From the NCBI RefSeq assembly GCF_008692035.1, contig NZ_VTFG01000004.1, positions 1 to 64,000 on the forward strand: DNA of 64,000 nt, given 5' to 3'. The DNA comes from Pseudomonas marginalis. GTDB lineage: Bacteria; Pseudomonadota; Gammaproteobacteria; Pseudomonadales; Pseudomonadaceae. Numbering within the stretch: the stretch's first letter is position 1; every line of letters starts with the position of its first letter. The position numbers were made by a program, and so were the translations under genes. Below are positions 1-8,648 of this stretch, in pieces. A model generated the notes under the pieces. It made no database searches. It worked only from the letters and a program-made list of their open reading frames with translations, and had not been told where the DNA came from.

Positions 1-74
1 GGGCAAGCCCGCTCACCACAGTTACAGTGTTCATCCTTAACTGACTGGCGTCAGGGCTCGCCCCCTCCCACAGT
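1..74. repeat. REP/REPIN-like element cut by the window start
   Basis: The window opens with GGGCAAGCCC and about 45 bases later has GGCTCGCCCCCTCCCACAG, the right half of the Pseudomonas REP hairpin seen intact elsewhere in this window. The left half is either degenerate or outside the window. It lies downstream of the FMN reductase gene. Confidence 0.6.
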
Positions 75-91
75 GGACAATGGGCGCCGAT

Positions 92-649
92 TCAAGCTGT
101 CTGTTTTTCTACCCATTTGCCGTAGGCATCAATAAATGCCTGCAGGAACGGCCTGGTCTTTTCCGACACCTTGCCGGCGTCGTCGAACACGCTGCCCGCT
201 CCGCCCAGGTAGGCTTCCGGCTGCTGCATGCATGGCACATCGAGGAACACCAGGGACTGACGCAGATGGTGGTTGGCGCCAAAACCGCCAACGGCGCCCG
301 GCGATACGCTGATGATCGCCCCCGGCTTGCCGCTCCAGGCGCTTTGGCCATAAGGGCGGGAGCCGACGTCAATCGCATTCTTCAATGGCGCGGGTACGGA
401 GCGGTTGTACTCCGGCGTCACAAACAACACCGCGTCGGATGAACGTACCTGCTGACGGAAAGTACTGTAGGCTGCGGGCGGTGATGCCCCGTCGATGTCC
501 TCGTTGTAGAGCGGCAAATCGCCAATTTCCACAATGTTCAACTTCAGGTTGGCGGGGGCCATTTCGGCCAGTGCCAGGGCGACCTTGCGGTTGATCGAGT
601 CTTTTCTCAGGCTGCCAACCAGGACGGCAATCGTGTAGACCTTGCTCAT
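92..649 (-). CDS. NADPH-dependent FMN reductase (flavodoxin-like quinone/chromate reductase)
   Basis: This 185-residue protein has the NADPH-dependent FMN reductase fold. The N-terminal VLVGSLRKDSINRKVA segment (about residues 9-24) is the FMN phosphate-binding loop, and TPEYNRSVPAPLKNAID (about 78-94) is the conserved PEYN motif that contacts the isoalloxazine ring. Relatives (ChrR, YieF, azoreductase-type enzymes) are cytosolic two-electron quinone reductases that limit redox-cycling stress, and some reduce chromate. Length is normal for the family. It is a single gene; no regulator is adjacent. The physiological substrate cannot be told from sequence. Confidence 0.9.
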   Translation of the reverse strand: MSKVYTIAVLVGSLRKDSINRKVALALAEMAPANLKLNIVEIGDLPLYNEDIDGASPPAAYSTFRQQVRSSDAVLFVTPEYNRSVPAPLKNAIDVGSRPYGQSAWSGKPGAIISVSPGAVGGFGANHHLRQSLVFLDVPCMQQPEAYLGGAGSVFDDAGKVSEKTRPFLQAFIDAYGKWVEKQTA

Positions 650-875
650 TGGGTTTCTCGACGTCTGACTAAGGGAGCTTGTAGTTATAAAGGCTTCGCA
701 GTGCGTTCACCAGAAGGTTTTGATAATCCTCCAGACGTTTGGCCCGCGATTTGATGCGTAGGAACCGTCTGAAAATGTCAGCGAATAGTATTTTTTTTCA
801 ATAGGTAAACTCCCCCTCTTTATGACGGTCTACAGCACCGCGAATTGAGTGTTTATCTCCAGAGGTTCTAAACAG

Positions 876-1112
876 ATGGCAGCAGTACTAGTCGGACAGT
901 TTCATGCCAGAGACGCAGAAGGACGCGTGTATTCGGTGCATGAGTTCCAGGAATCCAACCCGGCGCAAGGCGACCTGGCTGGCTCGGCACCCACCACCAC
1001 CTACAAGCTGGCCATTGGCGACCGGGTAGAAAAACTCGAAGGCGATGAGTTCAAACTGATTCAGTCGGGGACCATTATCGTCCGCGAATCGCAGACCACC
1101 CTCGCCTCATAA
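876..1112 (+). CDS. Small conserved hypothetical protein
   Basis: A 78-residue soluble protein starting MAAVLVGQFHARDAEGR. I prefer the ATG at 876 because an AGAGG ribosome site lies about 10 bases upstream; an in-frame GTG at 849 would add nine residues. There is no signal peptide, membrane segment or cysteine. The middle has a Thr-rich stretch (APTTTYK) followed by a short beta-rich segment. I do not recognise a named family, and the neighbours give no hint of a role. Confidence 0.7.
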   Translation: MAAVLVGQFHARDAEGRVYSVHEFQESNPAQGDLAGSAPTTTYKLAIGDRVEKLEGDEFKLIQSGTIIVRESQTTLAS

Positions 1113-1175
1113 GCTTGATCGCCCAGGCGTACCTGCTCAGTCCCGGCCATTGACGGCATCGACTGGGCCGGGCGG

Positions 1176-1520
1176 TCACGGGCTGCGAATTTCCGTCACT
1201 TCAAGCCCCGACTCACCGTCCACTTGCTTGAGCGTCACCATCAACCGGCCCCGCTCGCCTTCCACCGCGTACATCACCCGCCTGTAGCCCGGCGAGTTGT
1301 ACCCCGGATACGCCACCACCTGCTTGACCTGCGTCATGCCCAGCACCGTGCCGACCTGCGCGGCGACTTGCTCCTGGGCACGGATAAATGCCTCAAGCAC
1401 GAGGTTTTCCGGAACTGATTCATCGTGATTGCTGATGAGGTAAGCAGCCACGCACCCTACGGTCACCAGGACCAGCAGTTGCTTGACCGTTACCCCGAGA
1501 ACTGTCGAGGGCAGAGGCAT
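1176..1520 (-). CDS. Small membrane-anchored hypothetical protein
   Basis: The 114-residue protein has one hydrophobic segment near the N terminus (about residues 10-28, LLVLVTVGCVAAYLI) and a polar C-terminal domain of about 80 residues, most likely in the periplasm. No catalytic motif is visible. It stands alone between the plus-strand small protein and the plus-strand LysR gene. The function is unknown; the start is reasonable, with the ATG at 1520 at the head of the hydrophobic segment. Confidence 0.65.
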   Translation of the reverse strand: MPLPSTVLGVTVKQLLVLVTVGCVAAYLISNHDESVPENLVLEAFIRAQEQVAAQVGTVLGMTQVKQVVAYPGYNSPGYRRVMYAVEGERGRLMVTLKQVDGESGLEVTEIRSP

Positions 1521-1701
1521 ATGAGACCAGACCTGTTTTTGTTGTATGTGCCGGTAATCGGCATTGGTCGTTGATGATCAGACTCGCCATTCTAGTGAGG
1601 TCCTGGCTGAACGCCAGCGACATACGCGACCCGCACTGTCTTTTTTGCGCACGACGGCATGCGCCATTGAATCCCCACTGCGCTGCACATAGACTCCGGC
1701 C

Positions 1702-2595
1702 ATGCGTTTACGTCATATCGAAGTGATTCAGGCCATCCTGCAGACCGGACACCTCGGCACCGCCGCCGAATGGTTGCAACTTCCCGTGGGCGATGTAGAC
1801 GCGGCCCTCAAGGAGGCCGAGCAGCAATTGGGCTTCATGCTGTTTGCCAGTGTGCGCGGGCGTTTGCAGGCGACACGGGAAACCCTGGAACTGCAGGCAG
1901 AAATGGCCCATGTGTACGAAGCCCTGGAACCGGTGCAACGCCTGGCCAGCCGCTTGAAACACCATCACGCCCCCACGTTGCGCGCCTTGTGCACGCCGCC
2001 CCTGGCCAATCAACTGCTGCCCCAGAGCATCGCGCTGCTGCGCCGGCGCTTCCAGGACACGCCGTGCAACCTGTCGAGCCAGCCAACCCGGGAAATCGTG
2101 CGCAGCCTGCTGCTGCACGAGGCCGAGGTGGGCCTGAGCCTGCATGACCCGGAACATCCGCAAATCCACAGCACGGTGCTGGTCCAAGGCAAATTGCAAT
2201 TGCTGGCGCCCCACGGCTGGCTCAAGCCCAAGCAGAAGTACATTGCGCTGCAGGACCTGGCCGGGCAAGCGATGATCGGGCTCGAAGGACACGACCCGCT
2301 CAGCCGCCTGCTGGACGCCAAGCTGCAAGCATTGCGCCCGCTGCCGGTGGTGCAGACGCGGGTGCAGACCTACCAGATGATGCGCAGCATGGTGGAAGCC
2401 GGCGAAGGCCTGGCGATTGTCGACCCGTTCACCGCCTTTGGCGCACGCGAGGCGGGCCTGGATACATGCCCGGTGTCGCCGCCGATCCTGGTCAGCCTGT
2501 ATGCGCTGACACTCAAGGATGGCGTGACCTCGCCTGCGCTGAATGCGTTACTGGAGATCGTCACGCAAAAGGCCCAGGGCCTGCTGGAAAGTTAA
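1702..2595 (+). CDS. LysR-family transcriptional regulator
   Basis: A 297-residue LysR-type regulator. Residues about 1-60 form the winged helix (MRLRHIEVIQAILQTGHLGTAA onward, ending in the VRGRL wing), and residues about 90-295 form the periplasmic-binding-protein-like effector domain with the typical VEAGEGLAIVDPF segment. The position-20 SxxxAA-type motif is TAAEWLQLP rather than the usual SAAR/L pattern, so this is a somewhat divergent helix-turn-helix. The 3' end overlaps the convergent acetyltransferase gene by 4 bases. The target is unknown. Confidence 0.88.
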   Translation: MRLRHIEVIQAILQTGHLGTAAEWLQLPVGDVDAALKEAEQQLGFMLFASVRGRLQATRETLELQAEMAHVYEALEPVQRLASRLKHHHAPTLRALCTPPLANQLLPQSIALLRRRFQDTPCNLSSQPTREIVRSLLLHEAEVGLSLHDPEHPQIHSTVLVQGKLQLLAPHGWLKPKQKYIALQDLAGQAMIGLEGHDPLSRLLDAKLQALRPLPVVQTRVQTYQMMRSMVEAGEGLAIVDPFTAFGAREAGLDTCPVSPPILVSLYALTLKDGVTSPALNALLEIVTQKAQGLLES

Positions 2596-3173
2596 CGCCG
2601 CTCGGCATCGGTCTTGAACAACCGATACCAGAAAATCGCCACTTCACGGGTTTGCGGGTCGATGCCGCGATAGCGCAGGTGGTCGATCCCGCCCATCACG
2701 TAGCCGCAACGCTCATACAGTCGGCAGGCGCCCAGGTTGTTGTTCTGGGTCTCCAGCATCATGCCCGGCAGGTTTTTCTTGCGGCTCCAGAACTGCGCCA
2801 CATCCAGCAGCGCCTTGGCCACCCCGTGCCGACGGGCAGGCAAGGCCACCGCCAGTTCGTCAACGTGGGCAAAGCCGTTCCAATTGGTGCTGACCACGAT
2901 ATGCCCGACCGCACGATCATCCAGGTAGGCCATGAAGATCGCACTGTCCGGCGCATCGCGAAAACTGGCGAATTCTTCCGGGTCGATGCCATAGCACTTG
3001 CGATACGGCACGATGCGCTCCACGGGCCATTGATCGACCCGCCTGCCCATCTCCGGTACGCCATAGGCACTGACCTCAAAGCTGAAATCATTGCCCCACA
3101 CGTAGGCGTCGAAGCCCTCGTCGGCGACCCGCACACTGAGCCCTGGATACTTCGGGTTCATTACAGCTTGCAT
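2592..3173 (-). CDS. GNAT-family N-acetyltransferase
   Basis: This protein of about 193 residues has a GNAT fold. The acetyl-CoA pyrophosphate loop is ARRHGVAKALLD (about 125-136), preceded by the beta4 strand HVDELAV and followed by the NNNLGACRLYERCGY motif typical of small-molecule acetyltransferases such as streptothricin acetyltransferase. I chose the ATG at 3173 because AAGGA lies five bases upstream; ATGs at 3179 and 3212 are also in frame. It starts right after the ldcA stop, so the two are probably cotranscribed, which suggests, without proof, an amine substrate related to LdcA products. Confidence 0.85.
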   Translation of the reverse strand: MQAVMNPKYPGLSVRVADEGFDAYVWGNDFSFEVSAYGVPEMGRRVDQWPVERIVPYRKCYGIDPEEFASFRDAPDSAIFMAYLDDRAVGHIVVSTNWNGFAHVDELAVALPARRHGVAKALLDVAQFWSRKKNLPGMMLETQNNNLGACRLYERCGYVMGGIDHLRYRGIDPQTREVAIFWYRLFKTDAERR

Positions 3174-3181
3174 AAACATCC

Positions 3182-5437
3182 TTAACCCTTGATGCAATCG
3201 ACGGTGTAACAACGACCACTGCCGTCATCTTCGTGTTGTAGCCCGTGAACATCGGCAACAAAACCGGGGAAACTGCTATCGAACGTCCGGGCAAACGCCA
3301 GGTAGTCGATGATCGACCGGGTCGACTCGGTAAAGCGCTCGCCCGGCATGATCAACGGAATGCCCGGCGGATAAGGCACCAGCATCACGGCTGCGATGCG
3401 TCCTGGCAAGGCATCAATGGACACGGCCTCTACCTCTCCCCTTACCAATTGGTCGTAGGCGTCGGCGGGTTTCATCGCGATTTCCGGCAACACCGTGTAC
3501 ATGCGCTTGAGGTGCCTGGCGGTGGCGTTGCTGCGGTAACAGCCGTGCAATTGATCACACAGGTCGCGCAAACCCAGGCCCTGATAGCGAGCCGGGTCCT
3601 GGGCAAACACCGATGGCAAACAACTGGCGAGGCTGACATTCCCGTCGTAACTGCGCTTGAACTCCAGCAACTCGGTGAGCAAGGTACTCCATTTGCCCTT
3701 GGTGATGCCCATGGAAAACAACACGAGGAACGAATACAGCCCGGTCTTTTCCACCACCAGCCCACGCTCCCAGAGGAATTTGCTGACCACCGCGGCGGGA
3801 ATCCCGCGCTCGCTCAAGGCGCCGCCGGCGGTGAGGCCGGGCATCACCAGGGTCACTTTGATCGGGTCCAGCAGCACGTAGTCTTCGGCCACGTCACCAA
3901 AGCCGTGCCAGTCATCCTGCGGCAGCAACAGCCAATCCGCGGTGGCGACGCGGTCGATGCCCGCCACCGACGGCGGCTGCCAGATGGAGAACCACCAGTC
4001 TTCGGCGGCAATGTGTTGGCGCAGGTTGGCCAGGGCGCGGCGAAAACTCAGGGCCTCGTCGAACATTTCCTGCAGCAGCGAGCGCCCGGCCGGACCTTCC
4101 ATCATCGCCGAGGCGACGTCCAGGGAGGCGATGATGCTGTACTGCGGCGACGTGGAGATGTGCATCATGAAGGCTTCATTGAAACGGTCGCGGTCCAGTT
4201 GGCGCGCGCCGCCGTCCTGCACATGGATCATCGAGGCCTGGCTGAACGCCGCCAGCAGCTTGTGGGTGGAGTGGGTGGTGAACACCAGCGGGCTGTCCGG
4301 GGTACGGGAGGTGCCCATGCCGTAGCGCCCGGCAAAGAACTCGTGGAACGCCGCGTAGGCATACCAGGCTTCGTCGAAGTGCAGCACCTCGACACTGCTG
4401 CCCAATTGCTGCTTGATCAGCTCGGCGTTGTAGCACAGGCCGTCGTAGGTGGAGTTGGTGACCACGGCCAACTTCACCTTGGGGGGCCGGCCACGGGTCA
4501 AGGGGCTGGCGTCGATCTTGGCGCGGATCGATTCCGGGCTGAACTCGCTCAGGGGAATCGGACCGATGATGCCCAGTTCGTTGCGCTCCGGGCACAGGTA
4601 CAGCGGGATGGCACCGGTCATGATGATCGAATGCAACACCGACTTGTGGCAGTTGCGGTCCACCAGCACCAGGTCATCGCGCCCGACCATGGAGTGCCAG
4701 ACGATCTTGTTGGCGGTGGACGTGCCGTTGATCACGAAAAAGGTATGGTCGGCGCCGAAGTTGCGCGCGGCACGGGCTTCGGCTTCAGCCAGGGGCCCGG
4801 TGTGATCCAGCAGCGAGCCCAGTTCGGGCACCGAGACCGACAAGTCCGAACGCAGGGTGTTCTCCCCGAAGAACTGATGAAACGCCTGCCCCACCGGACT
4901 TTTGCGATAGGCCACGCCACCGCCATGGCCGGGGGTGTGCCAGGAATAGTTGGAGTCGGCGGTGTGTTGCACCAGCGCCTTGAAGAATGGCGGCAACAGG
5001 CCATCCAGGTAAGTGCGGGCAGCACGGGCCACCTGGCGGGCGAGAAACGGTACGGTGTCTTCGAACAGGTAGAGAATGCCGCGCAGCTGGTTGAGTTCGC
5101 TCATGGCATCGGCCGGGGCGTTTTCCAGGGTGACCTGCTCGCCCAGGGCAAAGATCGGCAGGTTCGGCGCCCGCAGGCGCGCCAGGCGGATCAGCTCGAC
5201 CATGTTTTGCAGCAGGTGGGTATTCTCACCGGCGCCTTCGGCGGCGATCAGCATGCACGCCAGGCCGTGATGGGTCGACGCCACCAGCCGGCCTTCGGCG
5301 TAGTCCACGGCGGAAAAGATACTGAAGCCCTCTTGTTCCAACTCCCGGGCGATGCCGCGAACCCGGTCGCCGGCAACGGTGTCGGCCTTGATGTCGCGGT
5401 GCACGATAAGCACGGGGAACTTCAGGTCTTTGTACAT
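3182..5437 (-). CDS. ldcA: Lysine/ornithine/arginine decarboxylase LdcA
   Basis: A 751-residue PLP-dependent group III decarboxylase that converts lysine to cadaverine; P. aeruginosa LdcA has, as I recall, the same length. An N-terminal wing/response-regulator-like domain covers residues 1-130. The PLP core follows: HTPGHGGG (167-174), the PLP-stacking Asp in HFDEAW (353-358) and the Schiff-base lysine K393 in THSTHK. A C-terminal domain runs from about 600. In P. aeruginosa the gene feeds arginine-regulated lysine catabolism. It is followed immediately by the GNAT gene. Substrate choice among lysine, arginine and ornithine is inferred from family and synteny. Confidence 0.93.
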   Translation of the reverse strand: MYKDLKFPVLIVHRDIKADTVAGDRVRGIARELEQEGFSIFSAVDYAEGRLVASTHHGLACMLIAAEGAGENTHLLQNMVELIRLARLRAPNLPIFALGEQVTLENAPADAMSELNQLRGILYLFEDTVPFLARQVARAARTYLDGLLPPFFKALVQHTADSNYSWHTPGHGGGVAYRKSPVGQAFHQFFGENTLRSDLSVSVPELGSLLDHTGPLAEAEARAARNFGADHTFFVINGTSTANKIVWHSMVGRDDLVLVDRNCHKSVLHSIIMTGAIPLYLCPERNELGIIGPIPLSEFSPESIRAKIDASPLTRGRPPKVKLAVVTNSTYDGLCYNAELIKQQLGSSVEVLHFDEAWYAYAAFHEFFAGRYGMGTSRTPDSPLVFTTHSTHKLLAAFSQASMIHVQDGGARQLDRDRFNEAFMMHISTSPQYSIIASLDVASAMMEGPAGRSLLQEMFDEALSFRRALANLRQHIAAEDWWFSIWQPPSVAGIDRVATADWLLLPQDDWHGFGDVAEDYVLLDPIKVTLVMPGLTAGGALSERGIPAAVVSKFLWERGLVVEKTGLYSFLVLFSMGITKGKWSTLLTELLEFKRSYDGNVSLASCLPSVFAQDPARYQGLGLRDLCDQLHGCYRSNATARHLKRMYTVLPEIAMKPADAYDQLVRGEVEAVSIDALPGRIAAVMLVPYPPGIPLIMPGERFTESTRSIIDYLAFARTFDSSFPGFVADVHGLQHEDDGSGRCYTVDCIKG

Positions 5438-5528
5438 GAGGGCGTGTAGTCCTGAGGGCTATGCACTCAAGGGTAGAAGCTCGGGGACGATGACGCGAAT
5501 GAAGATTCTGAAAGCAACGGAGATCAAC

Positions 5529-5616
5529 TGTGGGAGGGGGCTTGCTCCCGATGACGGTATGCCAGCTCATATTTGATTGGCTGATACACCGCTTCGGGGG
5601 CAAGCCCCCTCCCACA
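5529..5616. repeat. REPIN (two inverted REP sequences)
   Basis: A left arm TGTGGGAGGGGGCTTGCTCC and an inverted right arm GGGGGCAAGCCCCCTCCCACA flank about 45 bases. This is the canonical P. fluorescens REPIN layout. It lies between ldcA (upstream region) and the end of dnaQ. Confidence 0.9.
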
Positions 5617-5638
5617 TTTTGATCATACCTACGCAGGG

Positions 5639-6385
5639 CTATTGTTGTGTTAGCTGGGTCCACAACGCCGGCGCACCCGCCGACTTGGCGATAGCCTCCA
5701 ACCGCTCCGCATGCTCGGCCAGATCCTGCTCGCTGGCGCGAATGATGGTGGTGGGCTTGCGATCGGCTGGCAGGCGGCGGATTTCCGAAGGGCGGTTGCC
5801 GGAGCCTTCCGCCGAGCCACTGCCGTCGGAGGCGTTGCCGGCCAGGGACAGGCTGGTCTGCCCGCCGGTCATGGTCAGGTAAACGTCGGCGAGAATCTCG
5901 GAGTCGAGCAAGGCGCCGTGGAGTTCACGGCCGGAGTTGTCGACGCCATAACGCTTGCACAAGGCATCGAGGCTGTTGCGCTGGCCCGGGTGACGCTCAC
6001 GGGCCATCATCAGGGTGTCGAGGATCGAGCAGTGCTGGGAAATGTCCGCGCGATCCATCTGCCCCATCAGGGCAAATTCGTTATTGATGAAGCCGACGTC
6101 GAACGCCGCGTTATGGATGATCAACTGGGCGCCGTTGATGAACTCGAAGAACTCATCGGCCACTTCGGCGAAACGCGGCTTGCCCTTGAGGAACTCGTCG
6201 GTGATGCCGTGGACGCCGATGGCGCCTTCGTCACTGTCGCGGTCCGGTTGCAGGTAGACGTGAAAGTGACGACCGGTGAGGCGCCGACCCATGAGTTCGA
6301 CACAGCCGATTTCAATGATCCGGTGGCCGTCGGTCACCGGCATGCCGGTGGTTTCGGTATCGAGTACAACAGATCGGATCGCCAT
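5639..6385 (-). CDS. dnaQ: DNA polymerase III epsilon subunit (3'-5' proofreading exonuclease)
   Basis: A 248-residue DEDDh exonuclease. ExoI is LDTETTGM (residues 8-15), ExoII is in HNAAFDVGFINNE (about 97-109) and ExoIII is HGALLDSEILADVYL with the catalytic His and Asp (about 158-172). The C-terminal tail (about 190-248) is the region that binds the polymerase alpha subunit. DnaQ removes misincorporated nucleotides at the replication fork. It sits next to rnhA on the same strand with a 76-base gap, an order common in gammaproteobacteria. Confidence 0.96.
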   Translation of the reverse strand: MAIRSVVLDTETTGMPVTDGHRIIEIGCVELMGRRLTGRHFHVYLQPDRDSDEGAIGVHGITDEFLKGKPRFAEVADEFFEFINGAQLIIHNAAFDVGFINNEFALMGQMDRADISQHCSILDTLMMARERHPGQRNSLDALCKRYGVDNSGRELHGALLDSEILADVYLTMTGGQTSLSLAGNASDGSGSAEGSGNRPSEIRRLPADRKPTTIIRASEQDLAEHAERLEAIAKSAGAPALWTQLTQQ

Positions 6386-6461
6386 CAGGGTTCAGCTCTC
6401 AACGGTGTGGTGTGCAGTGTGGTGTGAGTCAAGGAGCGCGATGTTAACACGTCGGCCAGCA

Positions 6462-6914
6462 TCAGCTCTGCTTGTAGCCCCGCACTTCGTCCACACCTCT
6501 ATTGGCAAGCTGGTCGGCGCGCTCGTTCCCCGGATGGCCGATGTGCCCACGCACCCATTTCCAGGTGATGTCATGGCGGTTGCATTGCTCATCGAGCAAT
6601 TGCCACAGGTCGGCATTCTTGACCGGCTCCTTGGCCGCGGTCTTCCAGCCGCGCTTCTTCCAGTTGACCATCCACTCGTTGATACCTTTCATCACGTATT
6701 GCGAGTCGGTGACCAGCAGCACGTTGCAGCGGCGCTTGAGTTCTTCCAGGCCGCGAATGGCGCCCATCAGCTCCATGCGGTTGTTGGTGGTGTTGGCTTC
6801 GCCGCCCCACAACTCTTTCTCTACGCCCTTGCACACCAGCAAGGCGCCCCAGCCGCCGGGGCCGGGGTTGCCCTTGCAGGCGCCATCGGTGAAGAGTTCT
6901 ACGCTATCGGTCAT
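6462..6914 (-). CDS. rnhA: Ribonuclease HI
   Basis: A 150-residue RNase HI that degrades RNA in RNA:DNA hybrids such as R-loops and primers. All four acidic metal ligands are present: Asp in FTDGACKGNPGPGG (residue 10), Glu in NNRMELMGAI, Asp in TDSQYVMKGI and Asp in NERADQLANRG, together with the active-site His of GHIGHPGN. Length is normal. It lies between dnaQ and the methyltransferase gene, all on the minus strand. Confidence 0.96.
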   Translation of the reverse strand: MTDSVELFTDGACKGNPGPGGWGALLVCKGVEKELWGGEANTTNNRMELMGAIRGLEELKRRCNVLLVTDSQYVMKGINEWMVNWKKRGWKTAAKEPVKNADLWQLLDEQCNRHDITWKWVRGHIGHPGNERADQLANRGVDEVRGYKQS

Positions 6915-6958
6915 CGGTTACATCCATCAAGACGGGCAGGTCTGAAATCAAAAAAGTT

Positions 6959-7717
6959 CTACGGTTCGCTTTGCGTGCGGTTGACCTTGGCCATCGGCAT
7001 CGGCACCAGTTTGCCCATGGGCTGGCGCAGCACCTGGCGCACCGGCCGCAGCCCGACCACGATCTTGCGCGCCACCAATAAATAGAAGCCGCCACCCGAC
7101 AGTTGCCAGGCGCCCGCGCGACGTTCCCAACCGGCCAGGCGGCCTTGCCACTTGGCCGAGGCAAGCGGCGGACGATAGCACCCGAAGCGGCGTTTCTCCA
7201 GCGCGAAGCCCAGCAGGTTCAGCCAGTCCCCGACCCGTGATGGCGAGATGCAGCGCGCCTGGCGCAGGCCATCATGGGCGAACACATGGCGCAGGCCCCA
7301 GCTGCTCCAAGGGTTGATGCCGATAATCAGCAAATGGCCACCAGGGCGCACGCTGCTCGCCGCTTCACGCAGCAGACCGTGGGGTGACAGGCAGAAATCC
7401 AGGCCATGCTGCAACACCACCACATCGGCGGCGTGCTCGCTCAATGGCCAGGCCTGTTCTTCGCAGACAATCTCCACCCCCGGCAACGGCGCGCCCAGGC
7501 GCACATTGCGTTGCACCTGGGGCGCGGCAGGCGGGGTCTGGGCCGACGGACCGTAATGCACCAGGTAGCCGCCAAAGAAACGACCCAACTCGTCTTCGAG
7601 CATGCGCCGCTCTTCACCCAGCAAAAATTGCCCGATGGGCCCGGACAGCCATTCACGGGCTGCGCCGATCAGGGCCAGCCACTCAGGATCGGCCTGGGCG
7701 AACGCTTTATCAGTCAT
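6959..7717 (-). CDS. SAM-dependent class I methyltransferase
   Basis: A protein of about 252 residues; the ATG at 7717 has GGAG six bases upstream and is preferred to the upstream start at 7729. The central part has a methyltransferase-11 fold: a HAADVVVLQHGLDF strand in motif II position, and a VRPGGHLLIIGINPWS motif III strand. The classical glycine-rich motif I is not obvious, so SAM binding is inferred from the rest of the fold. The gene is conserved beside gloB and rnhA in Pseudomonas (the PA1814 position). It is divergent from gloB with a 65-base shared promoter region. Substrate unknown. Confidence 0.8.
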   Translation of the reverse strand: MTDKAFAQADPEWLALIGAAREWLSGPIGQFLLGEERRMLEDELGRFFGGYLVHYGPSAQTPPAAPQVQRNVRLGAPLPGVEIVCEEQAWPLSEHAADVVVLQHGLDFCLSPHGLLREAASSVRPGGHLLIIGINPWSSWGLRHVFAHDGLRQARCISPSRVGDWLNLLGFALEKRRFGCYRPPLASAKWQGRLAGWERRAGAWQLSGGGFYLLVARKIVVGLRPVRQVLRQPMGKLVPMPMAKVNRTQSEP

Positions 7718-7782
7718 TGCATTCTCCAACTCGCCTAGACGTTCTAAGATGCACCAATGTGTTCAGCTTGGCGAATCGAAGA

Positions 7783-8550
7783 ATGATACAGATCAGTGCC
7801 CTGCCCGCCTTCACCGACAACTACATCTGGTTGTTGCAGGACCCGCAGACCCAACGTTGTGCCGTGGTCGATCCCGGCGACGCCGCGCCGGTACTGGCCT
7901 GGCTCGAGCAAAACCCGACGTGGACCCTCAGCGACATCCTGATTACCCACCATCACCACGACCATGTCGGCGGTGTCGAGCAACTCAAGCGGGTGACCGA
8001 CGCCAAGGTGTATGGTCCGGCCAACGAGACGATCCCGGCGCGGGACATCGCGCTGCAGGATAACGACCGCATCAACGTGCTGGGCTGGGACTTCGACGTC
8101 TATGCCGTGCCCGGCCACACCCTGGGCCATATCGCCTTCTACCACCAGGGCGTGCTGTTCTGTGGCGACACCCTGTTCGCCGCCGGTTGTGGCCGCCTGT
8201 TCGAAGGCACGCCGGAACAGATGCACACCTCCCTCGAGCGCCTGGCCGCCCTGCCCGCCGACACCCTGGTGTACTGCACCCACGAATACACACAAAGTAA
8301 CCTCAAGTTTGCCCAGGCGGTGGAACCGCAGAATGCCGACATCTCCGAACGGGTGGAAAACGTCCGTCAACTGCGGGCCCGCGGCGAGATGACGCTGCCG
8401 TCCAACCTGGCCCTGGAAAAGCGCACCAACCCCTTCCTGCGTACCTCTGAAACATCCGTTAAACAAAAAGCGGACGAACGGAATGGCCGCGACAACCGCT
8501 CTGGGGCCGAGGTATTTGCTAGCTTGAGGGCGTGGAAAGATAAGTTCTAA
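7783..8550 (+). CDS. gloB: Hydroxyacylglutathione hydrolase (glyoxalase II)
   Basis: A 255-residue metallo-beta-lactamase-fold enzyme that hydrolyses S-D-lactoylglutathione to D-lactate and glutathione, the second step of methylglyoxal detoxification. The binuclear metal motif HHHHDH is at residues 56-61. Further ligands lie in GHTLGHIAFY (His) and CGDTLFAAGCGRLFEG (Asp), and the C-terminal NPFLR segment is the glutathione-binding signature. The ATG at 7783 gives the normal family length; the longer open frame upstream is not coding. Confidence 0.95.
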   Translation: MIQISALPAFTDNYIWLLQDPQTQRCAVVDPGDAAPVLAWLEQNPTWTLSDILITHHHHDHVGGVEQLKRVTDAKVYGPANETIPARDIALQDNDRINVLGWDFDVYAVPGHTLGHIAFYHQGVLFCGDTLFAAGCGRLFEGTPEQMHTSLERLAALPADTLVYCTHEYTQSNLKFAQAVEPQNADISERVENVRQLRARGEMTLPSNLALEKRTNPFLRTSETSVKQKADERNGRDNRSGAEVFASLRAWKDKF

Positions 8551-8648
8551 AGGGACGCAATCTGATACGTAATTTCTGAATGGTTGACCGGAACCAAAGT
8601 GCTTTCTAGAATCGCCCGACATTTTTGCCCGGAACTTACTTCCAGCCA

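Noticed and set aside
3245..5449. A 734-codon open frame antisense to ldcA
   Set aside because: It is an exact mirror of a strongly supported decarboxylase gene, is rich in Gln/His/Gly as expected for antisense of high-GC genes, and has no known domain.
7384..7782. A 133-codon N-terminal extension of GloB
   Set aside because: It is antisense to the methyltransferase gene, and GloB normally starts at MIQISALPAF.
8590..8625. GGAACC upstream of mltD as a hrp box
   Set aside because: No CCAC follows at 15-16 bases.
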